The notes below the pieces were generated by a model. It searched no databases. It worked only from the letters and a program-made list of their open reading frames with translations, and had not been told where the DNA came from. 64,000 nt of DNA from Xanthomonas cassavae CFBP 4642 (GTDB taxonomy: Bacteria > Pseudomonadota > Gammaproteobacteria > Xanthomonadales > Xanthomonadaceae), in the NCBI RefSeq assembly GCF_000454545.1, contig NZ_CM002139.1, forward strand, positions 3,052,869 to 3,116,868, written 5' to 3'. The position numbers were made by a program, and so were the translations under genes. Positions 28,608 through 37,322 of the stretch are shown piece after piece. Position 1 is the first letter of the stretch. Every line of letters starts with the position of its first letter.

Positions 28608-29759
28608 TCACTGCGCACGGAAGCGACCATCTGCCAGCACGCGGTAACGCCACGTGCGCCAGGCGATGCTGCGTACGCAGGCCGCGTGCAGCAGGTGCAG
28701 CGGCTGCAGGCATTCGGCCAGGACCGACAGCAGCGGCCGATGGCGTACCGCCCCGGTGCTGCGCCACTGCACCACACACAGCAGCAGCGCGCGCAGCAGC
28801 AAGAGCGTCGCCCCGCATGCGATGGACCAGCCGCCGGGCTGCACGCAGATGCCAAGCAACAGGGCCACCAACAGCAGCGGCGGCACCCCCTGCAGCACCG
28901 AGATGGCACCGGCGATACCGATGCGCTGACGGCACAGCAGGATCAGGGCGAACAGCATCCAGCGATGCATCTGACGGGTATAGCTGGGCAGATCCGGCAT
29001 GGCGGTACGCATCGCCACCGGGGCGATGGATTGCCGGATTCGGCCACCACGTTCGCGCACCAGGGCGGCCACGGCCAGATCGTCGGTGAGCTGGTCCAGC
29101 ACGCCGCCAAGACCGCCCCAGGCACGCAGGCGTTCGGTACGCGCGGCGTAGCACATGCCGTTGATGGTCAGCGGCGCGGCGAACGGCAGCCAGCCCAGAT
29201 AGGTGAGCGCGGCATTGTTGTTGACGAACTGCGCCAGCAGCCGTCCGGCCAGGGTGTCGCTGTCGCGGTAATGCGGCAACGCGGTGACCAGGTCGGCGTG
29301 CTGCAGATCGCGCAGCAACTGCGCCAGCGCCGTTGCGCTCAACTGCGCATCGTCATCCAGCACCAGACTGATCGGCGCCTGCACCTGCGCAAGCGCCGCC
29401 TGCAGCTTCCACGCCTTCGGATTGAGATCCGGCGGCGCGGCGGGTACCTGCATGCGGGTAATGCGTACCTGCCGATACTGCGCCACAAGCGCATCGGCCA
29501 CCGTGTTGCCGGCGCGGTCGTCTGCGTCCAGCAGCCACAGGAAATGCGCCTGCGGCAGCGCCTGCAGGTTGGCGGCCAGCACCTGCTGCAACTGCGCGTC
29601 GCCTCCCAGGATGGGCTGCAGGATCGCCACATCCGCCTGGCTGGCTGTAGCGTCGCGCAATGGCGCCATGCGTGCGCGGCGCATCACCCACAGCGCCGCA
29701 ACGGTCTTGACGATGAGCAAGACCAGATAGAGCGCTGCCAGGGCCGACACTAGGCCCAT
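28608..29759 (-). CDS. Membrane GT2/GT21-like glycosyltransferase (ceramide-glucosyltransferase type)
   Basis: A 383-residue inner-membrane glycosyltransferase. One N-terminal helix (residues 2-25) precedes the GT-A catalytic domain, and hydrophobic segments follow after residue 270. The D,D,D,(Q/R)xxRW pattern of ceramide glucosyltransferase and HpnI-type enzymes is complete: LDADD at 77-81, LDDDA at 134-138, TDDLA at 225-229 and RQMHRW at 262-267. Relatives put a sugar on a membrane lipid hydroxyl. It overlaps the epimerase gene by 10 nt. Together with a second glycosyltransferase downstream it suggests a two-sugar or branched glycolipid (inference). Confidence 0.88.
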   Translation of the reverse strand: MGLVSALAALYLVLLIVKTVAALWVMRRARMAPLRDATASQADVAILQPILGGDAQLQQVLAANLQALPQAHFLWLLDADDRAGNTVADALVAQYRQVRITRMQVPAAPPDLNPKAWKLQAALAQVQAPISLVLDDDAQLSATALAQLLRDLQHADLVTALPHYRDSDTLAGRLLAQFVNNNAALTYLGWLPFAAPLTINGMCYAARTERLRAWGGLGGVLDQLTDDLAVAALVRERGGRIRQSIAPVAMRTAMPDLPSYTRQMHRWMLFALILLCRQRIGIAGAISVLQGVPPLLLVALLLGICVQPGGWSIACGATLLLLRALLLCVVQWRSTGAVRHRPLLSVLAECLQPLHLLHAACVRSIAWRTWRYRVLADGRFRAQ

Positions 29760-30709
29760 TGCGCCGCCTGCCAGCGGACGAACGCCTCCACGCCCTCGTC
29801 CAGACCGACACTGGGCGGCCCCAGATCGGCCAACATGCGCTGCGGATTGAAGGTCTTGGAATACGCGAACACGCCCACGCCGAAGCGCGTGATCGGCGGC
29901 TCGCTGCGCAACCGCAGCAAGCGATACGCGCCCTCCACCGCGCTGGCCATGCGCAGCGCCGTGCCGATGCGCACCTCACGCTGCGGCAGCGGCAAGTGCA
30001 GGCGTGCCAGCACATCCAGCAACAGCTGCTGCACGTCCACCGGCTGCGCATTGGTGAGGTTGTAGGCGCGCTGCAGCTGCGGTGCGGTGGCAGCGCGGTA
30101 GAGGTAATCGCACAGCGCATCGATGTAGATCAGATCGCCGATCACCGGCTGGGTCTGGCCGACAAACCGCGGCAGCGCGCCCTTGCGGGCCGCCGCGATC
30201 ACGCGCGGAAACAGCACCGTATCGCCCGGCCCGAACACCGCACGCGGGCGCACTACCGACCATTGGCCCGGATACGTCTCGAGCAGCGTTTCACCCAGGT
30301 ATTTGGTCTGCGCATAGGTGTTGACGAAGGCCGGGACGATCGGGCTGTCCTCGTCCAGGTCGTACTGATGTTCCTCGCGGTAGAACACCGAACTGGACGA
30401 GACATACAGTAGGCGCGGGCAACCGTGCCGCTTGCAGAAGTCGATGACGTTGGCGGTGGCATGCACGTTGTGCTGGTGGAACTGCGCGCGCGTTCCCCAC
30501 GGCGAGGCCAGCGCGGCGGCGTGGATCACCACATCCGGTTGCCAGTCCAGCGAGAACGGCTGGCTCAGATCGATGCGGTGATAGTTCGGCAGCGCGCTGG
30601 CGCGGCGGCCGATGCCGTGGATCTCCACACCGGGCTGCCCCTGGAACCGCCGCAGGAACGCGCCGCCGACAAAACCGGATGCACCGGTCACGAGAATGCG
30701 CAGGCTCAT
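29750..30709 (-). CDS. NAD-dependent epimerase/dehydratase family (extended SDR) protein
   Basis: A 319-residue extended short-chain dehydrogenase. The Rossmann motif GASGFVG is at residues 9-15, the catalytic Ser cluster VSSSSVFY near 103-110, and Y132xxxK136 in TYAQTKYLGE. Family members are sugar-nucleotide epimerases/dehydratases, or 3-beta-hydroxysteroid- or OleD-type ketone reductases; the choice is not settled by sequence. Next to a ketosynthase III, a beta-keto reductase is attractive. Its ATG overlaps the gumP stop by 4 nt. Confidence 0.87.
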   Translation of the reverse strand: MSLRILVTGASGFVGGAFLRRFQGQPGVEIHGIGRRASALPNYHRIDLSQPFSLDWQPDVVIHAAALASPWGTRAQFHQHNVHATANVIDFCKRHGCPRLLYVSSSSVFYREEHQYDLDEDSPIVPAFVNTYAQTKYLGETLLETYPGQWSVVRPRAVFGPGDTVLFPRVIAAARKGALPRFVGQTQPVIGDLIYIDALCDYLYRAATAPQLQRAYNLTNAQPVDVQQLLLDVLARLHLPLPQREVRIGTALRMASAVEGAYRLLRLRSEPPITRFGVGVFAYSKTFNPQRMLADLGPPSVGLDEGVEAFVRWQAAQWA

Positions 30710-31554
30710 CGCCACTCCGGTTGATAACGGTCGAGACTGGGCTGGCAGTGCGAAGGCAGGATGACCAGCTCCGGATGCGCCTGCGACAGGCCATGCAACT
30801 GCTGCACGGTGCGCTGGAAGGCGGACCAATCGTGCATCACCAAACGGGTGGGCCAGGCCGGCCATTGCAGCCCTGCCCAGGTTGCCGACGACCACACCGC
30901 GTCTGCGCACAGCAATACGTCGCGGTCCTGTTGATCGCGTAGCCACAGCCCCATCTGCCCCGGCACATGTCCCGGCAGCGGCACAGCGAGCACGCTGCCG
31001 TCTTCGAACAGATCGTAGGCAATGCCCAGGCCCTGCCAGGCACCGGCCAATGCACGCTGCGGCGCCTGTTCGGCGAACTGCAGGCGCCGATCGAAATCGG
31101 CCGGCAGCAGCTGTGGCAACAGCGCGCGCCGCAACCCGCCCAGGCGCGAACAGCTGCGCAGCTGCGCGTAGTCCGCGCGCAGACAGATGAAACGCGCGTT
31201 CGGCAGATCGCGCAGGCCGCCAATATGGTCGGCGTGGAAATGCGATATCAGGCACCAGGCGATCTCGTCCAGCTGCACGTCACGACGCGCCAGTTGCGCG
31301 CCCAGGGTTTCGTGCGCCGGCAGCGTCACCGGCGTGGTCCAGCGGTACAGGCGTTCCGGCCAAGGATCGGTGGCGCGAAAAAAATGCTCCGCATAGCCGG
31401 TGTCGTAGAGCAGCGCGCCGCGCTGCGGGTGCCGGATCAACACGCTCAAGGCCGGAAACTCGACCGCATGCCAATGCCCATCGGCGCGCACCATGCGCTC
31501 GCAATGCCGGCAATGGCCGATGCGCAGCAGGTCGAGGGAAACGCGCGGCGCCAT
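30706..31554 (-). CDS. gumP: GumP, metallo-beta-lactamase-fold hydrolase
   Basis: A 282-residue MBL-fold protein with the metal motif HFHADH at residues 105-110 (ISHFHADHIGG), a later His in GHVPGQMG and Asp in CADAVW. It resembles lactonase/thioesterase-like members and lacks a signal peptide. It is conventionally named GumP because it follows gumO at the end of the xanthan cluster, but it is not required for any known xanthan step. Its ATG shares a base with the gumO stop (TGATG). Confidence 0.88.
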   Translation of the reverse strand: MAPRVSLDLLRIGHCRHCERMVRADGHWHAVEFPALSVLIRHPQRGALLYDTGYAEHFFRATDPWPERLYRWTTPVTLPAHETLGAQLARRDVQLDEIAWCLISHFHADHIGGLRDLPNARFICLRADYAQLRSCSRLGGLRRALLPQLLPADFDRRLQFAEQAPQRALAGAWQGLGIAYDLFEDGSVLAVPLPGHVPGQMGLWLRDQQDRDVLLCADAVWSSATWAGLQWPAWPTRLVMHDWSAFQRTVQQLHGLSQAHPELVILPSHCQPSLDRYQPEWR

Positions 31555-32552
31555 CAGTAGCGCAACACCATGCCACCGATCGCCAGGCCGGCGCCGGTAC
31601 CGAGCAAGGCGACCAGCTCGCCGCGCTGCAGTTGCCGATCCACCACGGCGTGATGCAAGGCATGCGGCAACGAGGCGGCCACCTGGTTGCCGGTGGTCGG
31701 CAGGATGCGCACCACCTGCCCGGCAGGCAGCCCCAGCGCCCGCACCACATGATCCAGGCCGCCACCGGAGGCCTGGTGCGGCACCAGCCAGCGCAACGCA
31801 GTGGCCGCAACCCCCGCCTCGTCCAGCAGCTGCGTCCAGAACGTCGGCAGGTGACGCGCGGCAAAGCGATACGCGCCGCGGCCATCCATCCAGAACAGGC
31901 GCGAGGCCGCGGGTGCGCTTGCTTCTCCGTGCGGCGCGCGGGTGCCGCCGCCGCCGATGCGGCACAGGTCCGCGCCGTTGCCATAACTGGCAAGGCGGCT
32001 GGACAGCAACGCCGAGTCCTGCTCTGCACTGCTGCGCCCGACCACAACCGCGGCAGCGCCATCGCCGAACAATCCCGCAGTGCCGGGGTTGGCATCGTCC
32101 AGCCCGGCCGAGGCCACTTCGCTGGAGACGATCAATACGCGCCGATAGCGGCCCAGGGCCAGTGCACTGGCGGCCATGTCCAGCGCCACCAGGAAGCTCA
32201 GGCAGGTGGCATTGACATCGAATGCGGGAATGCCGGAATCGCCCAAGCCCAATGCGCGCTGGATCAGCACCGCCTGACAGGGAATCGGTTGCTCCATGAC
32301 CGCACAGGCCGAGATCAGGCAGTCGATCTGGCTGCCGTCGATGCCGGCATTGTCCAACGCCTGCCGCGCCGCGGCCGCTCCCATCGACGATGCCGTTTCG
32401 CCCTCGCCCACGTAGTGGCGGGTGACAACCCCCAGGCGTGCGGCCGTGGTTCCAGCCGGCAACTGCCAGCGCGCGTCCAGCTCGCCCGAAGTGACTTCGC
32501 GCGCCGGGACATGGCGCCCGGTGCCCAGGATGCGCAGCGGCAATGCGTTCAA
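31554..32552 (-). CDS. gumO: GumO, 3-oxoacyl-ACP synthase III (FabH/OleA-like) family
   Basis: A 332-residue thiolase-fold ketosynthase with an intact Cys-His-Asn triad: Cys117 in DVNATCLSF, His259 in VPHQASGG and Asn289 in TTGNQVAAS. Such enzymes condense acyl-CoA or acyl-ACP with a second acyl unit. Glu87 stands 30 residues before the Cys, roughly where OleA enzymes carry their glutamate (alignment not computed). No ATG is available in this frame before the conserved part, so the start is probably TTG at 32552 (MNALPLRIL) with an upstream GAGAG ribosome site. It heads a six-gene operon and is separated from gumN by about 256 bp. Confidence 0.87.
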   Translation of the reverse strand: MNALPLRILGTGRHVPAREVTSGELDARWQLPAGTTAARLGVVTRHYVGEGETASSMGAAAARQALDNAGIDGSQIDCLISACAVMEQPIPCQAVLIQRALGLGDSGIPAFDVNATCLSFLVALDMAASALALGRYRRVLIVSSEVASAGLDDANPGTAGLFGDGAAAVVVGRSSAEQDSALLSSRLASYGNGADLCRIGGGGTRAPHGEASAPAASRLFWMDGRGAYRFAARHLPTFWTQLLDEAGVAATALRWLVPHQASGGGLDHVVRALGLPAGQVVRILPTTGNQVAASLPHALHHAVVDRQLQRGELVALLGTGAGLAIGGMVLRY

Positions 32553-32808
32553 CGCGACAGCTCTCGGCAAAGAAGGCGCGCAGCATACCTTGGCAGGAAC
32601 GGCCGGCCTAACCCCCGCACGGCCAGTCGCCCTGCCCGATCGCAATGCCATCCGGGCGGCGCGCGACACGGCTGCGTCGATCGGGCACGGCAAGCACCAC
32701 TCCAAACGGCTGCAAGCACTGCACAACCCACATCGCGGGCGCACCGCAGCAGGCACTCGCGCGTGCAGACGCGCCTGGGGCGCGCGCGCCGCCCTGCGCG
32801 TCAGGCGA

Positions 32809-33825
32809 TCAAGGCGCCTCCACTTCGTAGCCGAGTGCCTGCAAGCGGGCCAGATAGCCGTCGCGCGCGGTCAAGCGACTGATCGGCAACACCGCGAAGG
32901 TGCTGCGATTGCGCTGCAATGCGGCGCTGGCGATGCCGAGCCAATGTTCGCGCATGCGCCGCTCCAGATCGTCGATGCCGCGCTTCCTGGCCGCTTCGGA
33001 ACTGGCCATCGCGCTCATGCACGCCGCCTGCGGATCTTCGCGCGGCAACTGGCGCAACGCTTCGATGTCGCCCACCGACCAGGCATTGGCGCGTTCGACC
33101 ATGGTGGGGAGATCGCGCTCCACCGTCACCAGGATGCTGCGAAAACAGGCAGTGTCGTCCATGCCGCCGGCGCGAAATTCCTTGAGCGCCTGCCGCGGGT
33201 CGGTGATCTTGTAGTCCAGCGCAGTCGGTGTCGGCTTGATACCAGCGCGCTTGGCGGCACGCTCCACCACCGACCAGATCACCGGCGAGCGGGCCAGACC
33301 CGACCGTTTCAGCGCCGCCTGGTACAACTCGCCAGCGGCCAGCATCGGGCGCTTGCGCTCCACGCCGCGATCGTTGCCGATGTAGCGGGCCTTGGCCACG
33401 CTCCAGCGCGCGTAGAGATCGGGCGGCAACACCTGCCGCAGTTCGCGGCCATCGGCGTTCTTCATCGCCTTCATCGCCGACGGCAGCAAGGTGAGTTTGC
33501 CGAAGAACCCCATGTCCGCATCGAGCTGCACGGTCGGCGCCATCAGCACCTGTTGGGACTGGCCGATGATGGTTTCCACGTCACTCGACTGCCATTGCAG
33601 GCGCTTGGGCAACGGCGACTGCGTGCCCAGGATCCACAAGACGTGGTCGCCCTTGCTGACCTTCCACAAGCCGGGCCCGGGCTGCACACCGCGCACAACC
33701 ATCGCTTCCAGATCCACCACCGGCGGTGGTACCGGTGCCGTCTTCGGCGGCAACGTGTCGCTGGCTGCCGCCAGCAGCGACACCAGCATCAGCCCCACTC
33801 CCCACCCCACTGCCCTGTGTCGCAT
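32809..33825 (-). CDS. gumN: GumN, TraB/GumN family protein
   Basis: A 338-residue exported protein (signal peptide MRHRAVGWGVGLMLVSLLAAA). It belongs to the TraB/PrgY/GumN superfamily, whose active members have a GxxH metal motif. Here the corresponding text is LGTQSPLPKR, with Ser where the His is expected, so catalysis may be altered or lost. Later text NAWSVGDIEALRQL is characteristic of the family. An alternative ATG 10 codons upstream (33855) exists; the chosen one opens the signal peptide. It lies between the cupin gene and gumO. Its role in xanthan production is unclear. Confidence 0.87.
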   Translation of the reverse strand: MRHRAVGWGVGLMLVSLLAAASDTLPPKTAPVPPPVVDLEAMVVRGVQPGPGLWKVSKGDHVLWILGTQSPLPKRLQWQSSDVETIIGQSQQVLMAPTVQLDADMGFFGKLTLLPSAMKAMKNADGRELRQVLPPDLYARWSVAKARYIGNDRGVERKRPMLAAGELYQAALKRSGLARSPVIWSVVERAAKRAGIKPTPTALDYKITDPRQALKEFRAGGMDDTACFRSILVTVERDLPTMVERANAWSVGDIEALRQLPREDPQAACMSAMASSEAARKRGIDDLERRMREHWLGIASAALQRNRSTFAVLPISRLTARDGYLARLQALGYEVEAP

Positions 33826-33920
33826 CGCGCATCGCCCCCTGTGTGAGGCGGACATTACGTGAAGCCGGCACCCGCCGCGTTAGGGAAGCGTTGCACCGGG
33901 CCAGGAGCGCATGACTGACA

Positions 33921-34382
33921 TCAGCCCGGGGCCAGCGTTGCCAGATGCGCTGCCAACGGCGACGCGGGATCGAGGAGCGCAAACCCTTCCCAGACGAAGC
34001 CCGGCGAGACCGTGCATCCCACCAGGGTGAAGTCGCCCAGCGAACGTGCCGCCTGCCACTGCCCTGCGGGAACCACCTGCATCGGCTCGCCGCGTTCGGC
34101 CGCGTCCAGGATCAGCCGCTGCAGTTGTCCGCTGGCTTCGTCATAGAGCAGCAACTCCAGGGCGTCGCCCTGCTGCCACTGCCAGGTTTCCTCGGCATCG
34201 ACGCGGTGCCAGGCACTGCATTCGCCTGCAGCCAGCAGAAACCGGATAGCCGTCAGCGCCGGACGGACCCGTCCGTCGTCGATCACCTGACGGGCAGAGG
34301 CGTAAACGCGACGGAAATGCCCGCCTTCCGGATGCGGGGCCAGGTCGAGCGAGCGGATCAGGGCAGCGGCAGTGGGATGCAT
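33921..34382 (-). CDS. Cupin (DUF985-type) protein
   Basis: A 153-residue single-domain cupin. The DUF985 hallmarks HPEGGHFRRVYAS, SAWHRVDAEETWQWQQGD and GCTVSPGFVWEGFALL are all present. It is cytoplasmic and of unknown function; family members resemble sugar-phosphate isomerase-type cupins. It sits inside the gum region between gumM and gumN on the same strand, 34 bp after gumM, so it is likely co-transcribed although it is not a named gum gene. Confidence 0.88.
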   Translation of the reverse strand: MHPTAAALIRSLDLAPHPEGGHFRRVYASARQVIDDGRVRPALTAIRFLLAAGECSAWHRVDAEETWQWQQGDALELLLYDEASGQLQRLILDAAERGEPMQVVPAGQWQAARSLGDFTLVGCTVSPGFVWEGFALLDPASPLAAHLATLAPG

Positions 34383-34416
34383 GCCCGCATGCTAGGGCAG
34401 CAGACGGCGCCGTGCA

Positions 34417-35208
34417 TCAAGGTAGATGCTTGCCCGCGCGCAGGCAGGTGCGGAAAAACACCAGCAAGTCCCAGCTATAACGCTTGAGCAGGCGACGCGG
34501 CTCGTTGAGCAACCGGTACATCCACTCCATGTGCAGTCGGCGCACCCAGTCCGGCGCGCGCCGGGCAGTGCCGGACAGGAAGTCTAGCAGCGCACCGACG
34601 CCGAACACCAACGGGACACGCAGCGCGTGGCCGTGGTCCAGAATCCAGCGCTCCTGCAGGGGATTGCCGAACGCCACCAGCAGCACATCGGCGCCTGACC
34701 GATTGATGCGTTCGGCCAGGCCTTCGCCGGCGGCGGCAAACTCGCCATAGCCATCGCACATACCGACCACCTGCTGCCCCAACGTTCCGGTCAAGGTTGC
34801 CGCCGCCGTCGCGCCGACACCCGGACGCCCGCCCAACAGGAAGAACTTCAACGGCTGCGCGCTTTGCCGGCACAGGTATGGGATCAGGTCGGTACCGTTG
34901 AGGTTTCCGGCGAAGCGGCGGCCATGAATCAACCGTGCCGCCAGATCCATTCCAATTCCATCGTTGACGATGCGCACGCTGGGTTCACGCATGCGCATCC
35001 GCAACGCCTGGCACTGCACGACGAAATTGGTATTGGCAAAGAACACCCGGCGCCGTTGCTGCGCCGCCAACGCATGGAACAGGTCCAACGCGAAGGCTTC
35101 CTGGGTCGTGGACAGCACCGGAAAGCCGCCCAGCGGAATCACCACGCCCGGCGGCGCCTCGACGGCGGCGGCAGTTGTGTCCACATGCATGCGCTGGCCC
35201 TGCATCAT
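34417..35208 (-). CDS. gumM: GumM, xanthan beta-1,4-glucosyltransferase (GT26)
   Basis: A 263-residue WecG/TagA/CpsF-family transferase. It adds the second glucose to undecaprenyl-diphospho-glucose, forming the cellobiose backbone unit at the cytoplasmic face. Family blocks NDGIGMDLAARL, LNGTDLIPYLC, GGRPGVG and VAFGNPLQERWI are clear. Two adjacent ATGs mark the start (35208 preferred), 4 bp after the gumL stop. The C-terminal basic/aromatic tail (WMYRLLNEPRRLLKRYSWD) is typical and probably contacts the membrane. Confidence 0.95.
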   Translation of the reverse strand: MMQGQRMHVDTTAAAVEAPPGVVIPLGGFPVLSTTQEAFALDLFHALAAQQRRRVFFANTNFVVQCQALRMRMREPSVRIVNDGIGMDLAARLIHGRRFAGNLNGTDLIPYLCRQSAQPLKFFLLGGRPGVGATAAATLTGTLGQQVVGMCDGYGEFAAAGEGLAERINRSGADVLLVAFGNPLQERWILDHGHALRVPLVFGVGALLDFLSGTARRAPDWVRRLHMEWMYRLLNEPRRLLKRYSWDLLVFFRTCLRAGKHLP

Positions 35209-35212
35209 CGAA

Positions 35213-36007
35213 TCACCAAAGGTCGTAAGGGAAGGCAGCCAGCAAGCCGGCTTGCAGCTTTTCCACATCGAAGCTGCCATTGCCGCCCAGCGCCAGGCAC
35301 TCTTCCACGGTGTTGCCCGAGTGCCACTGGGTGCGCCCGGTGCCGTAGTAGTAGTCGTCGTACTTGAAGCGATCTTCGCCATTGCCCCAGTCCAGATACA
35401 CCGCCGGGATACCGTAGGCCTCGGCCAGGATCAGGCCATGCAACGAACTGCTGACCACCAACTCGGCGCCCAGCAGACGGCTCATGAAGGTCGCCGGCTT
35501 GACGTTCGGGAATACCAGGTGATCGGCGTAGGCGCTGTATTTCTCTACCGGCTCGTTGAAATGCGGAACGATCGCGAACGGCCGCTTCTCCACCGGGCCC
35601 AATGCCTCGGCCGGGAAGAACATCGGGGTCAACAGGCCCGGGTCGCCATAGACTTCCGGCACCACGATGCCGCGATCCAGCAGGAATTGACGGGTCTTGG
35701 GCCCGCGCACCGCACGCACGTCCAGCGTGCTGAAGGCATTGCGCTCGGCGGGAATCTTGCCGTTGATGCCGCTGCCCCAGACGGTGTCGCCGTCTTTGGC
35801 GAAATGCAGCACCGAACCGATCGCGATGAGCTTCTTGCTGAGATCGCGCTTTTCGATCAGCGTCTTGTCCTGCAACGACAGCACACAGGATACGATCACC
35901 TTGGAGAGGTGATCGCCCATGTTGACGCCAGCGTTTTTCGGCTGCCACCAGAACAATGCGCGACGTTCTGCGTGTTCTATCCACTTCTGCAGCAAAGCGT
36001 TGGCCAT
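35213..36007 (-). CDS. gumL: GumL, ketal pyruvate transferase
   Basis: A 264-residue polysaccharide pyruvyl-transferase that adds a 4,6-linked pyruvate ketal to the terminal mannose of the xanthan repeat, using phosphoenolpyruvate. Family features include GVNMGDHLSKVIV, AVRGPKTRQFLLDRG and the C-terminal SSLHGLILAEAYGIPAVYLD. The length equals the known GumL. It lies between gumK (48 bp gap) and gumM (4 bp gap). Confidence 0.95.
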   Translation of the reverse strand: MANALLQKWIEHAERRALFWWQPKNAGVNMGDHLSKVIVSCVLSLQDKTLIEKRDLSKKLIAIGSVLHFAKDGDTVWGSGINGKIPAERNAFSTLDVRAVRGPKTRQFLLDRGIVVPEVYGDPGLLTPMFFPAEALGPVEKRPFAIVPHFNEPVEKYSAYADHLVFPNVKPATFMSRLLGAELVVSSSLHGLILAEAYGIPAVYLDWGNGEDRFKYDDYYYGTGRTQWHSGNTVEECLALGGNGSFDVEKLQAGLLAAFPYDLW

Positions 36008-36055
36008 TACAAAGGATCTCCTGTGTCCAAAAATGTGCGAGGTGCGCCGCGTCGG

Positions 36056-37258
36056 TCAATGCGAGAGCGCAGCCTCCGAGGAAGCACGCGCGGCGGAGCC
36101 GGTGTGCTGCGGGTACAAACGGGTTTCCGGATACGCGGCCGGATCCAGCACGCGGTCGGTGGTGTCCGACCAATTCAGACATTGGCGGTAGCGCACATGC
36201 GGCGCATCCAGCGCCAGGCTGATCGCGGCAACGATCGACTCTGCATTGCCGGGGGTATAGCCAAAGCGGGACTGGTACGGCCCGACCACGGCGTTGGGGC
36301 ACACGGCCGGCAAACCAAAGAAGTCGTACTGGAGCAGCTTCATCGAGCTGTCGGCCAGGTAGATCGGGACCTGTTCCGAGGCGTATGGCGCAATACCCAA
36401 ACGCGCGTGCTTGATGTAGCCGATGGTCTCGGCGTGTTTCATTTCACCATAGACCACGACGTTATCGCCATAACCCGGGTGCCGGCCCATGCCTGAGCCG
36501 ATCACGTGGAAAGTGACTTGCGGAAACGCCTTGCTGGCCACCACGAAAAATTCCGGATCGAACAACATCGACCCCACCGCCACTGCATGAATTCCCTCGC
36601 CATACGGCGACGGGTCTCCCAGTTGATCCAGGTTGTGATCCACGCCATGGCCTACGTGGTAGACATTGTCGCGGCTGGCGATTTCGTCTGCCATGGCCGG
36701 CGATACCAGCGCAATCACGTCCAGCGTGGGCGCCACCCGATCGAACTCACGTTCGATATAGGACGCCACGTTGATCGTGCTCAGGCCGTCGGACGCACGG
36801 TACACCAGCTTTGCCGCAGGATTGGTGCGCTTGGCGAGTTCGATGAACGCCACCGCGATACCGCTTTCGAACACGATCACATCGGCTTCGCGCATCCAGT
36901 CGCGCAACTGGCGCGGCGGATGCGCCGCATACCAGCGGAACATCGCATCCTCCACCGACTGCAGCCAACTCCGGCGCGTGTTGAAGGGGTGCACCGTGGT
37001 GCGCCACAGGTAGCAATCGACACCCTTGTGCGAGACCACGGTGTTGGCGGTTTCATCCAGCGGCAGGCGCATGTCGCCCTTCATCCGCGACAGGCGGCTG
37101 TAGCGCAGCGAGAAGAACCGCGTGGTACCGCGCTGCGCGAGCTGATCGGTGATGAAGTGGATATTGGCGCGGCGCGGCGTGCGGTAATCGTGGGCGGACA
37201 AGACCAGGTAGCAGGGCCGGCGAATGCCGGAAGCGGCGGCGGCGGGTGTGTCGCTCAT
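36056..37258 (-). CDS. gumK: GumK, xanthan glucuronosyltransferase (GT70)
   Basis: A 400-residue membrane-associated GT-B enzyme that transfers glucuronic acid in beta-1,2 linkage to the lipid-linked trisaccharide. The sequence starts [28 protein letters not shown] and has the GumK length. The Asp in SAHDYRTP lies where the catalytic Asp of GT70 is expected. It follows gumJ after about 64 bp, room for an internal promoter, though I cannot define one. Confidence 0.95.
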   Translation of the reverse strand: MSDTPAAAASGIRRPCYLVLSAHDYRTPRRANIHFITDQLAQRGTTRFFSLRYSRLSRMKGDMRLPLDETANTVVSHKGVDCYLWRTTVHPFNTRRSWLQSVEDAMFRWYAAHPPRQLRDWMREADVIVFESGIAVAFIELAKRTNPAAKLVYRASDGLSTINVASYIEREFDRVAPTLDVIALVSPAMADEIASRDNVYHVGHGVDHNLDQLGDPSPYGEGIHAVAVGSMLFDPEFFVVASKAFPQVTFHVIGSGMGRHPGYGDNVVVYGEMKHAETIGYIKHARLGIAPYASEQVPIYLADSSMKLLQYDFFGLPAVCPNAVVGPYQSRFGYTPGNAESIVAAISLALDAPHVRYRQCLNWSDTTDRVLDPAAYPETRLYPQHTGSAARASSEAALSH

Positions 37259-37322
37259 GGGCCGTGTCCTATGAATGAGTGAGAGAAAGCATGCCCGACG
37301 ACAGGCGAAGACGATGTCGATC

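Noticed and set aside
31554..32552. Naming gumO as a housekeeping fabH
   Set aside because: It is not in a fatty-acid synthesis cluster and is operonic with glycosyltransferases, so a dedicated pathway role is more likely.
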